A DNA stretch of 64,000 nt from JBBDXI01 sp040902425 (lineage in GTDB: Bacteria; Planctomycetota; Phycisphaerae; Phycisphaerales; UBA1924). The translations under genes and the position numbers were made by a program. Under the pieces are notes generated by a model that did not search any database, had not been told where the DNA came from, and saw only the letters and a program-made list of their open reading frames with translations. The DNA lies in NCBI GenBank assembly GCA_040902425.1, contig JBBDXI010000041.1:1-64000 (forward strand). The letters run 5' to 3'. Of the stretch, positions 42,162 to 49,322 are shown piece by piece; within the stretch, counting starts at the first letter, position 1; each line of letters starts with the position of its first letter.

Positions 42162-42449
42162 ATGGTCGCCGCCATCGTCAGCAACAACCGACGGATGATC
42201 CTCGACGTCCTCGAGCGCCACGGCGCCCGGCAAGCGCGCGTGTTCGGCTCGACGGTCCGAGGGGAGCGTCACGGGAACAGCGACCTTGACCTGCTGGTCA
42301 CGATGGACGCGGATCGTTCGCTCCTGGACCGTATCGCCGCGGCCCAGGAGCTTGGGGATGCGCTGGGCGTGGCGGTCGACCTTGTGAATGAACGCGCGCT
42401 ACCGCCCAGCCTGCGCGACCGCATCCTCGCGGAGGCGGTTGCGCTGTGA
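42162..42449 (+). CDS. mntA: MntA-like antitoxin (minimal nucleotidyltransferase)
   Basis: This 95-residue MNT-fold nucleotidyltransferase has the GSx10DxD motif (FGSTVRGE ... DLD). Characterised MntA antitoxins adenylylate a Tyr of the partner HepT toxin. It is followed directly by a HEPN gene overlapping by 4 bases (ATGA). The start ATG at 42162 gives the family length. It lies between lgt and serS on the opposite strand to lgt. The name is by family and pairing. Confidence 0.87.
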   Translation: MVAAIVSNNRRMILDVLERHGARQARVFGSTVRGERHGNSDLDLLVTMDADRSLLDRIAAAQELGDALGVAVDLVNERALPPSLRDRILAEAVAL

Positions 42450-42799
42450 AGGACGATGCGGTCTACCTGGGCCATATCCTGGAGGCGATCGCGCGGGTCC
42501 GGCGCTACACGCAGGGCGGGCGGGCATCGTTCACCGCCGACAGCCTGGTGCAGGACGGGGTCGTGCGGAACCTCGAGGTCATCGGCGAGGCGACGAAGAG
42601 GCTCTCGGAGGCGACCCGGGCCGGGAGACCCGAGATTCCGTGGCGGCAGATCGCGGGGATGCGCGACGTCCTGATCCATAACTACATGGGCGTTGACCTG
42701 AACGAAGTCTGGAACGTGGTGGAGCGTGACTTGGGGCCGCTGGAAGAAGCGGCTCGCGAGTTGCTCGCGTCACTCGTTGACCCGCCGCAGCGCGGGTGA
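42446..42799 (+). CDS. hepT: HepT-like HEPN toxin
   Basis: This 117-residue HEPN-family protein (DUF86) has the RNase motif R-x4-H in RDVLIHNY, preceded by PWRQIAGM, as in characterised HepT toxins. HepT/MntA pairs act as toxin-antitoxin systems in which the toxin cleaves RNA and the antitoxin modifies it. The Tyr after HN is the residue known as AMP acceptor in the family. The ATGA overlap with mntA fits the system. It ends 31 bases before serS. Confidence 0.87.
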   Translation: MKDDAVYLGHILEAIARVRRYTQGGRASFTADSLVQDGVVRNLEVIGEATKRLSEATRAGRPEIPWRQIAGMRDVLIHNYMGVDLNEVWNVVERDLGPLEEAARELLASLVDPPQRG

Positions 42800-42830
42800 T
42801 GCCCCCCGCCGGGTCCTCTACACTGGCCCC

Positions 42831-44276
42831 ATGATCGACCTGAAAGCGCTGCGCGAGAGGCCGGACCACTTCAAGGAGGGGGCCCGGAAGAAGGGGTTCC
42901 GGGTCGATATCGACCACATCCTCTCGCTGGATGCCCGGCGCCGCGGCCTGCTGACGGAGGCGGAGCGGCTGCGGGCGGAGCAGAAAAGGATCGAGAAGGA
43001 GATAGGGCCGCAGATCGGGAAGCTGGCGGGGGCGCTGAAGAAGGCGGCCGATGAGGCCGAGCGGGGGCGGCTGCAGCGCGAGCTGGATGACCTGAAGGTC
43101 AAGCCCACCGGGCTGAAGGCGGAGATCGCCCGCCTGGATGCCGAGATGGCCCAGATGGAGCCGCAGCTGCGCGAGCTGCTGCTGGCGGTGCCCCTGCCGC
43201 CGGACCCCGATGTGCCGGTGGGGGCGGGGCCGGAGGAGAACATCGAGGTCCGCCGGTGGAACCCGCCGGGGTTCGACGCGGCCAGGCCGTTCAAGGCGCA
43301 GCGCGGGTTCAAGCCCAGGACGCACATCGAGTTGGTGCGCGACCTGGGGCTGGCGGACTTCGAGCGGGGCGTGAAGCTGGCGGGGACGCGGAGCTACATC
43401 CTGACGGGCGATGGCATGGCGCTGCACCAGGCCGCGCTGCGGTACGCGCTGGACTTCATGGTGCTGAAGCAGGGCTTCACGCCCATGTCGGTGCCGGTGA
43501 TCGTCCGCGAGGAGGCGATGGTGGGGACGGGGTTCTTCCCCGCGGGGCGCGAGCAGGCGTACCAGATCGAAGAGAGCACGCGGGGCGGGGGGCACGACCT
43601 GTTCTTGACCGGGACGGGCGAGGTGGGGCTGATGGGGATCCACCAGGATGAGATCCTGGATGAGGCGAAGCTGCCGCTGAAGTACGTGACGGTCTCGACG
43701 TGCTTCCGGCGCGAGGCGGGGGCCGCGGGGAAGGACACGGCGGGGCTCTACCGCATCCACCAGTTCGACAAGGTGGAGCAGGTGGTGATCGGCAAGGCCG
43801 ACGAGGCGGAGAGCCGCGCCTGGCACAAGCGGATGATTTCGTACGTTGAGGAGCTGCTCCAGAGCCTGGCGATCCCGTACCGGCTGCTCCAGTGCTGCAC
43901 GGGGGACCTGGGGCCGAAGAACGCGGACATGGTGGACATCGAGAGCTGGATGCCGGGGCGCGCGGCCGCGGTGGGGCAGCCGTCCCGGCTGCCGGCAGGC
44001 GGGACGCCTGCCCCACAAGAGCCGGGGGCCTACGGCGAGACGCATTCCGCCAGCCGGCTCTACGACTACCAGTGCCGGCGTCTCAACATGAGGTATAGAC
44101 CCGGGGGGGAGGGGGGGAAGGGCGAGACCACGTTCTGCCACTCCCTGAACAACACGGTCCTCGCCAGTCCGAGAATTCTGATCCCGATCCTCGAGAACCA
44201 CCAGAATCCGGACGGTTCGGTCACCATCCCCCCGCCCCTGAGGCCCTACATGGGGGGGAGGGAGCGGATCGGCTGA
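42831..44276 (+). CDS. serS: Serine-tRNA ligase SerRS
   Basis: This class II aminoacyl-tRNA synthetase charges tRNA-Ser. The 481-residue protein has an N-terminal coiled-coil arm (residues about 35-110) that binds the long variable arm of tRNA-Ser, then class II motif 2 (TVSTCFRREAGAAGKDTAGLYRIHQF) and motif 3 (ILIPILENHQ). Between motifs 2 and 3 an insert at residues about 381-396 comes from an in-frame 46-base palindrome (43971-44016); SerRS homologues lack it. The family segment WMPGR before it and ETHSASRLYDYQCRR after it are intact. Usual length is about 420-430 residues; the insert and a glycine-rich stretch explain the excess. Confidence 0.95.
   Translation: MIDLKALRERPDHFKEGARKKGFRVDIDHILSLDARRRGLLTEAERLRAEQKRIEKEIGPQIGKLAGALKKAADEAERGRLQRELDDLKVKPTGLKAEIARLDAEMAQMEPQLRELLLAVPLPPDPDVPVGAGPEENIEVRRWNPPGFDAARPFKAQRGFKPRTHIELVRDLGLADFERGVKLAGTRSYILTGDGMALHQAALRYALDFMVLKQGFTPMSVPVIVREEAMVGTGFFPAGREQAYQIEESTRGGGHDLFLTGTGEVGLMGIHQDEILDEAKLPLKYVTVSTCFRREAGAAGKDTAGLYRIHQFDKVEQVVIGKADEAESRAWHKRMISYVEELLQSLAIPYRLLQCCTGDLGPKNADMVDIESWMPGRAAAVGQPSRLPAGGTPAPQEPGAYGETHSASRLYDYQCRRLNMRYRPGGEGGKGETTFCHSLNNTVLASPRILIPILENHQNPDGSVTIPPPLRPYMGGRERIG
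43971..44016. repeat. 46-base palindrome in frame in serS (family C)
   Basis: GTGGGGCAGCCGTCCCGG and CTGCC are mirrored by GGCAGGCGGGACGCCTG and CCCCAC. The two 23-base halves are inverted repeats with two mismatches. Each half is itself palindromic. Confidence 0.92.
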
Positions 44277-44325
44277 GTTTCGTGGTAAACTGAGGTCGCT
44301 GAGCCAAGGGAGGCATGGAGGTCCG

Positions 44326-45354
44326 ATGGCGACGCTCACTACCCGTACCGGGGTCAGGATCATCACAGCCACGACCGGCGGTTCGCCCGAGGCGCCCACG
44401 TCGCTGCGCTCGGTCATCGAGCTGGCGGTCCGCGCGCCCTCGGCGTGGAACACCCAGCCGTGGCGGTTCCGGATCGGCGAGGAGACGATCGACGTCTTGG
44501 CCGACCGGTCGCGATCGCTGGGGCCCGCAGACCCGGGGGACCGGGAGTTGGCGGTCTCGTGCGGCGCGGCCATCATGAACCTGCGGATTGCCCTCACGCG
44601 GGCGCGGTTCACCTGGCTGGTGGACCTGCTGCCCACGCCGGCGAACCCGGACCTGTTCGCGCGGCTCGCGGTGCGGCGGGGCGGCGGCGGGACGCGCGAA
44701 TCCGACCTGCTCTACGAGGCCGTGCCCAAGCGGTACACCGTGACGGGCCCCATGCGCTCGCGCCCCATCGACCCGACGCTCCTGACCACGCTCTCGACGA
44801 TCGCCGCCGAGGAGCACGGGTGGATGGAGTACATCGCCGGGGACGGCCCGCGGCGCGAGGCCGCCGACCTGATCGAGGGGGCCGAGCGGAAGCGCTGGGA
44901 TGACCCGGCGATCCGCCGGACTCTTGGGGCGTGGGTGCGGTCCTCCGGCGCGGATGTCGTGGACGGGATCGACCCGCGGGCCCTGGGGTTCGGGTGGTTC
45001 TCGCGGGCGACAGCCCCCTCGGTGGTCTCACGCGTGAGCCTCGGCCGGCGGTTCGCGCGCCGGGCCCGGGCGCAGGCGGCGCAGGCCCCGGCCCTGGCCG
45101 TGCTGGGGACGCGGAGCGACAACCCCAGATCGTGGCTGGCGGCGGGACAGGGCCTGCAGCGGCTGCTGCTCCGCGCGGCCGCGGAGGGCGTGCAAGCCGG
45201 GTTCTTCAGCGCCCCGATGCAGGATGCGGGGGCCCGGAACTCACTGGCCAAGCTGATCGGCGCGGACGGGTACCCGCAGCTGGTGCTGCGGCTGGGGTAC
45301 GCCGAACGGGCGCCGGTGACGCCCCGTCGCCCGTGGCAGTCGTCGGTGGCCTGA
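44326..45354 (+). CDS. Nitroreductase-like (Acg-type) protein
   Basis: This 342-residue FMN-binding-type protein of the nitroreductase superfamily resembles the Acg family, whose mycobacterial members bind FMN with a lid and lack nitroreductase activity. Visible features are the LAVRAPSAWNTQPWRF phosphate-binding N-terminal motif (Arg and the SxxNxQPW pattern) and the C-terminal block GQGLQRLLLRAAAEGVQAGF. Two half-repeats suggest an internal duplication as in Acg. Start ATG at 44326. It follows serS by 49 bases and may be a separate unit. Confidence 0.82.
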   Translation: MATLTTRTGVRIITATTGGSPEAPTSLRSVIELAVRAPSAWNTQPWRFRIGEETIDVLADRSRSLGPADPGDRELAVSCGAAIMNLRIALTRARFTWLVDLLPTPANPDLFARLAVRRGGGGTRESDLLYEAVPKRYTVTGPMRSRPIDPTLLTTLSTIAAEEHGWMEYIAGDGPRREAADLIEGAERKRWDDPAIRRTLGAWVRSSGADVVDGIDPRALGFGWFSRATAPSVVSRVSLGRRFARRARAQAAQAPALAVLGTRSDNPRSWLAAGQGLQRLLLRAAAEGVQAGFFSAPMQDAGARNSLAKLIGADGYPQLVLRLGYAERAPVTPRRPWQSSVA

Positions 45355-45363
45355 GCGCGGCCT

Positions 45364-45906
45364 CTATCCCGGGGAGAGGATCCAGGCTCTGCGGAAGGGG
45401 TTGTCGCCGCCGATCTGGACGCCAGAGGTGGGCTCCAGCAGACGGATGACGCGCCCGTCGGAGAGCTGGCCGAGGGCCTCGACCTGGACGCCCCAGGGGC
45501 GGCCGGGGCCGCCGGCGGGGTCGGCCTTGGAGACCTCCAGGCGCATCTCGCGGGCGGCGCTCGCGGGCAGGGCGGGCTCGAGGGGCAGCTCGACGGCCCG
45601 GAAGGCGCCGGGGCCCCAGGCCTCGCCGGCGCCGAGGGTCTGCTCGGCGACGGGGTCGTTGCCGCGGAAGAGCCGGACGGTGACAGACTCGGCGGAGTCC
45701 TTGGCGTCGGTGCCCGTGTGGAGGGCTACGGAGACGCGGCTGATCATCCCCGCGGCGGCGACCGGGGCGCCCGGGCCGCGATCGGCCGCGGGCTCGTTCG
45801 TGGCCATGGCGCGCTGGCCCGCGGCCCGGTTGCGATTGCACCCGGGGACGGCGACAGCGCAGATGCACAGAGCGACGGCGAGGTCGGTCATCGAACTGGG
45901 GGGCAT
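45364..45906 (-). CDS. Lipoprotein with C-terminal domain shared with the gene at 45965
   Basis: This 180-residue protein has a lipobox (VAVPGC, Cys at residue 23), so Lgt should lipidate it. The mature domain contains HTGTDAKDSAESVTVRLFRGN, then TLGAGEAWGPG, WGVQVEALGQLSDGRVIRLL and GGDNPFRRAWIL. The same motifs, in the same order, appear in the C-terminal half of the protein at 45965. The domain is not recognised as a known family. The genes are neighbours on one strand, 58 bases apart. Confidence 0.75.
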   Translation of the reverse strand: MPPSSMTDLAVALCICAVAVPGCNRNRAAGQRAMATNEPAADRGPGAPVAAAGMISRVSVALHTGTDAKDSAESVTVRLFRGNDPVAEQTLGAGEAWGPGAFRAVELPLEPALPASAAREMRLEVSKADPAGGPGRPWGVQVEALGQLSDGRVIRLLEPTSGVQIGGDNPFRRAWILSPG

Positions 45907-45964
45907 GGTGCCTCCTGTGGGTGTGGAGCGGGGGGGGGGCGCCGGCGGGTCGCTGCCGTGGCGT

Positions 45965-46870
45965 CTACCTCGGGACGGTCAGGGTCCAGTTCCGCTCGGG
46001 CGTGGCATCATCGCCGAACTTGACGGGCTCGGTCATGGGGAGGAGGACGGCGGTGGAGCCGTCGGTCAGGCGGGCGCGGGCCTCGGCCTGCATGGTCCAG
46101 CCGCCGCCGGCCTGCCCGCCGCCCGCGGGGACCTTGCGGAGGTCGAGCACCATCCGCGAGGCGTCGGCGATCGGGGGCTGGGGCCGCAGGATCAGCTCGA
46201 AGACGTTGTCGGTGAAGCTGCCCCAGAGCTCGCCGCCGCCGACGGTGCGGTCGGCGAGGATCTCGTTGCCGCGGCGCAGGACGATGCGGACGGGCTCCTC
46301 GCGGTTCTTGTCGTCGGCGGTGGTGTGGAGGATGACCAGGACCGACTCGACGAAGGGGCCCGCGGCCGGGGCGGGCGCCACCAGCGTCGGCTCGGGCGAG
46401 GCGAGGATGCGCCCGCGCTCGACGGTGGTGACCACCGTCGGGGGCGGGGCGGGCGCGCGCGGCGGGCTGACGATGACGGTCTCGCGCCCGACGAGGATGT
46501 CGGCGGCCAGCGGCTGCACCGCCGTGATGCGCTCGGGCGTGACATCCACGAGCACCGAGGCGTTGCGGGCCCGGCCGCGGTTGTCGGCGACGCGGTAGGT
46601 GAAGGTGTCCATGCCGGTCACGCCGGGGTTGGCGGCGTAGGTGATGGTGTTGTCGGGGTTGATCGAGACGGCCCCGAGGCGCGAGCCCCAGGCCCGCTTG
46701 ACGATCATCGGGTCGCCGTTGGGGTCGCGGTCGTTGTCCAGCACGGCGATCGTGGTTGCGGAGCCGGCCGGAACCACGGCGTGGTCATCCATCGCCAGCG
46801 GGCGCGTGTTGCAGCCGGCCACGAGGCCGCACGCCGAGAGCGCGGCCAGAACGAAAAACTTCCTACTCAT
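45965..46870 (-). CDS. Lipoprotein with cadherin-like domain and a novel C-terminal domain
   Basis: This 301-residue lipoprotein has lipobox GLVAGC (Cys at residue 20). An N-terminal cadherin-like/VCBS-type domain follows (VLDNDRDPNGDPM then GVTGMDTFTYRVADN), a linker rich in Pro and Ala, and the C-terminal domain shared with the gene at 45364 (HTTADDKNREEPVRIVLRRGN, GGGELWGS, MQAEARARLTDGSTAVLL). The cadherin-like fold often binds calcium or mediates adhesion; its DxDPNGD motif is of that type. The pair may form a surface complex. The function is unknown. Confidence 0.78.
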   Translation of the reverse strand: MSRKFFVLAALSACGLVAGCNTRPLAMDDHAVVPAGSATTIAVLDNDRDPNGDPMIVKRAWGSRLGAVSINPDNTITYAANPGVTGMDTFTYRVADNRGRARNASVLVDVTPERITAVQPLAADILVGRETVIVSPPRAPAPPPTVVTTVERGRILASPEPTLVAPAPAAGPFVESVLVILHTTADDKNREEPVRIVLRRGNEILADRTVGGGELWGSFTDNVFELILRPQPPIADASRMVLDLRKVPAGGGQAGGGWTMQAEARARLTDGSTAVLLPMTEPVKFGDDATPERNWTLTVPR

Positions 46871-46945
46871 GGTCTTCCCCCTTTGACGGGCCGCGCGGCC
46901 GGCGGCTCGCCGCCCCCGCCGCTTCCCTGGCCCGGGTCAACTGAA

Positions 46946-48247
46946 TCACACGGCGGCGTTCAAGTCCACCGTGGCCCCCTGGGGGTTAAGGGCCTCGAAT
47001 CCGGGCCGTGCGCGGAGCAGCCGCACCAGCTCGGCCATGTCGCCGCGGAGGGGGGCGGTGAAGACCAGCCGCTCGCCGGTGACGGGGTGCTGGAAGCCCA
47101 GCAGCGCGGCGTGGAGGGCCTGGCGGGCGATGACGGTGCGGCCCTCGTGGGTGAAGGGGCGGCCGCCGTACATGTCGTCGCCGACGACGGCGTAGCCCAG
47201 GTAGGAGAGGTGGACGCGGATCTGGTGGGTCCGGCCGGTCTTGAGTTCCAGCTCGACGAGGGAGAAGCGCTCGGCGGGGTCCGGGGCGTGCTTGCCGTAG
47301 CGCTCGCGGACGCGGCAGATGGTGAGGGCGTGCTTGCCCTGCTCGTCGTGGCGGACGACGTACTTCTCGCGGTAGCCCTTCTCGCGGGAGGGGTGCGGGC
47401 CGATGGGCAGGTCGATGGTGTCGGCGGCGGGCTCGACCGTACCGTGGACGACGGCGAGGTAGCGCTTGTCCACGCGCCGGTGCTCGAACTGGTGGCCCAG
47501 CTTCCAGTGGGCCTCATCCTGCTTGGCGAAGACGATCACGCCGGAGGTGTGGCGGTCGAGGCGGTGGACGACGCCGGGGCGGGCGAACTCCGCGCCGACG
47601 GATGAGAGGCGTTGCTCGCCGGGCAGGCGGGACGCCTGCCCCACTGTTCCCCCGACTGTTCCCTGCCCCACTGCCCCGTGCCGCAGGCGCCAGGCGAGGG
47701 CGTTGACCATCGTGCCCGAGAGGTGCGAGCGCGCGGGGTGGACGATGATGTCCGGGCTCTTGTTGATCACGATGAGGTGCTCATCCTCGAAGAGCACCTC
47801 CAGCGGGATCGGCTCGGGCTGGATCTCGGTCGGCGGGGGCGGCGGGACGACGACCTCGACGGTGTCGCCCTTGCGCAGCGTGGTCGAGGCCTTGGGCCGG
47901 CGCCCGTTCACCAGCACGCCGCCCTCGTCGATCAGCTTCTGCAGCTGGGTGCGGCTCATGAAGGTGATGCGGTCGGTCAGGTACCTGTCGAGCCGCTTCT
48001 TCAGGTCGCGCGTGAGCGTGAAGGTGACGGTGGGCAGCTCGGCGTCGTCGTCCTCGGCGCGGGCCTCCGCGATCAGCCGTTCGATGGCCGCGGGGTCCAC
48101 CCTGCCGCCGGGCAGGACCAGGTCGGGCCCGACGAGGACGCGGTCGTCCGCATCGCCGTCGCGCGGGGAGGGTGCGGGCGCAGGGGGAGCAGCCGGGGGC
48201 GGGGTCCGGTGTTCGGCGCGCGGGTCCGTTGGACCCGGATCGGTCAT
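46946..48247 (-). CDS. rluD: RluD-type 23S rRNA pseudouridine synthase
   Basis: A pseudouridine synthase of the RluA/RluD family, which modifies 23S rRNA helix 69. The 433-residue protein has an N-terminal extension, an S4 RNA-binding domain (RLDRYLTDRITFMSRTQLQKLI), and a catalytic domain with HRLDRHTSGV containing the catalytic Asp (about residue 231). Residues about 191-215 are a repeat-derived insert (47619-47682) just before that motif. It overlaps the upstream TPR-like gene by 4 bases as ATGA. RluC is a possible alternative; the S4 domain and RluD-like start favour this name. Confidence 0.87.
   Translation of the reverse strand: MTDPGPTDPRAEHRTPPPAAPPAPAPSPRDGDADDRVLVGPDLVLPGGRVDPAAIERLIAEARAEDDDAELPTVTFTLTRDLKKRLDRYLTDRITFMSRTQLQKLIDEGGVLVNGRRPKASTTLRKGDTVEVVVPPPPPTEIQPEPIPLEVLFEDEHLIVINKSPDIIVHPARSHLSGTMVNALAWRLRHGAVGQGTVGGTVGQASRLPGEQRLSSVGAEFARPGVVHRLDRHTSGVIVFAKQDEAHWKLGHQFEHRRVDKRYLAVVHGTVEPAADTIDLPIGPHPSREKGYREKYVVRHDEQGKHALTICRVRERYGKHAPDPAERFSLVELELKTGRTHQIRVHLSYLGYAVVGDDMYGGRPFTHEGRTVIARQALHAALLGFQHPVTGERLVFTAPLRGDMAELVRLLRARPGFEALNPQGATVDLNAAV
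47619..47682. repeat. GGCAGGCGGGACGCCTGCC palindrome in frame in rluD (family C)
   Basis: GGCAGGCG-GGA-CGCCTGCC (47622-47640) is followed by CACTGTTCCC, CGACTGTTCC and CTGCCCCACTG reiterations. It encodes Gly/Gln/Val-rich residues ahead of the catalytic motif. Confidence 0.88.
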
Positions 48248-49215
48248 GGCTGCGGCGGGGGCGCTGGGGGAGTGCCGCCGGTGGGCGCGGGTTCACCCGT
48301 GGGGGCGGGAGCGCCCGTGGGCGCCGGCTCGCCGGTCGGCGCGGGCTCGCCGGTGGGCGCGGTCGGCGCGGGAGCGCCGGTGGCCGCGGGGGCCGGGGGC
48401 TCGCCGGTCGGGCCGGTGGCGGCGGGCGCCTCGGGCGGCGCAAAGACGCCGGTCGGCACGGGAGCGCCGGTTGCGCCCGGTGCGCCGGTCGCCCCCGTGG
48501 GCGCCGGGGGCTCGGGAGGCTGCGGGGGCGTCGGGATTTCGGCCTTGGCGTAGAGCATCGGGGGGGTAGCGCGCCCGGGGAGATCGGTGATCCGCTGCTT
48601 CGCGATGACCGCCTGCACGGGGTAGCCGGTCTTCTCCGCCAGGGCGACCACACGCTCGTAGTGCTGCTTCGCGGCGTCCGTCTGGCCCCGCATCTCCGCG
48701 ACGGCCGCGAGGCCGAAGGCAGCGCCGATGGCGTGCACCGCCTTGTCGCGGTCGGTCTCGGTCTCGCTCAGGGTCCGCTGGTACAGCTCCGCGGCCTGGG
48801 TGAGCATCGACTCGCGGTCGGCCTCGCTCAGGATGTCGGCGGGCTCGATGGAGCCGTCGGGCTTGAGCGAAGTGCCGGGCCGGACGCCGGCGCGGGCGGA
48901 ACCGAGGTAGGCGTCGGCGGCGCCCATGCGGGCGAGGATTGGGACCGCCCGGATGCGGGGGTACGTGTCGGCGACGGCCCTGAGCGTCTCGGGGCTCCCC
49001 GTCATGAGCGCGGTGTCGAGCTCCTTGAAGGCCCGGTCCACCGTCTCGAGCTGGGCCTTCTCGTACTTCTGCCAGAGGACCCAGCCGAGGGCGGCGACCG
49101 CGGCGACCAGGAGCAGCGGGGTGCTCCAGCGGCGGAGCCAGTCGATGAACTCGACATTAAGCTTGGATTCCTCGAGGCCTGCGCCCTCGCGGATCTGTGT
49201 CTGGCGTTCGTCCAT
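48244..49215 (-). CDS. Membrane-anchored TPR-like protein with Pro/Thr/Gly tail
   Basis: This 323-residue protein, counted from the ATG at 49215, has one N-terminal membrane span (LLLVAAVAALGWVLW) and a helical-repeat domain resembling YfgM/TPR proteins (DKAVHAIGAAFGLAAVAEM and DAAKQHYERVVALAEKTG). Its C-terminal 95 residues are a low-complexity tail of PTGEPAPTG-type units. The tail resembles a periplasmic stalk or collagen-like spacer but lacks strict Gly-X-Y spacing. The start is taken as MDERQTQIREG. It is transcribed ahead of rluD with an ATGA overlap. Confidence 0.7.
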   Translation of the reverse strand: MDERQTQIREGAGLEESKLNVEFIDWLRRWSTPLLLVAAVAALGWVLWQKYEKAQLETVDRAFKELDTALMTGSPETLRAVADTYPRIRAVPILARMGAADAYLGSARAGVRPGTSLKPDGSIEPADILSEADRESMLTQAAELYQRTLSETETDRDKAVHAIGAAFGLAAVAEMRGQTDAAKQHYERVVALAEKTGYPVQAVIAKQRITDLPGRATPPMLYAKAEIPTPPQPPEPPAPTGATGAPGATGAPVPTGVFAPPEAPAATGPTGEPPAPAATGAPAPTAPTGEPAPTGEPAPTGAPAPTGEPAPTGGTPPAPPPQP

Positions 49216-49322
49216 TGAAGTCTCGGGAGGGCGGGGAGGGGGCCGGGGCATCGGGCCCCGGTCGGGGAGGGGATGTTAGCCCCGTGGGGGGTTCCGGCTG
49301 GCGTTCGCGACCCGCGCCCGCC

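Noticed and set aside
42446..42799. Defence island around the toxin-antitoxin pair
   Set aside because: Flanking genes are lgt, serS and metabolic genes with the same base composition; no other defence or mobile genes are present.
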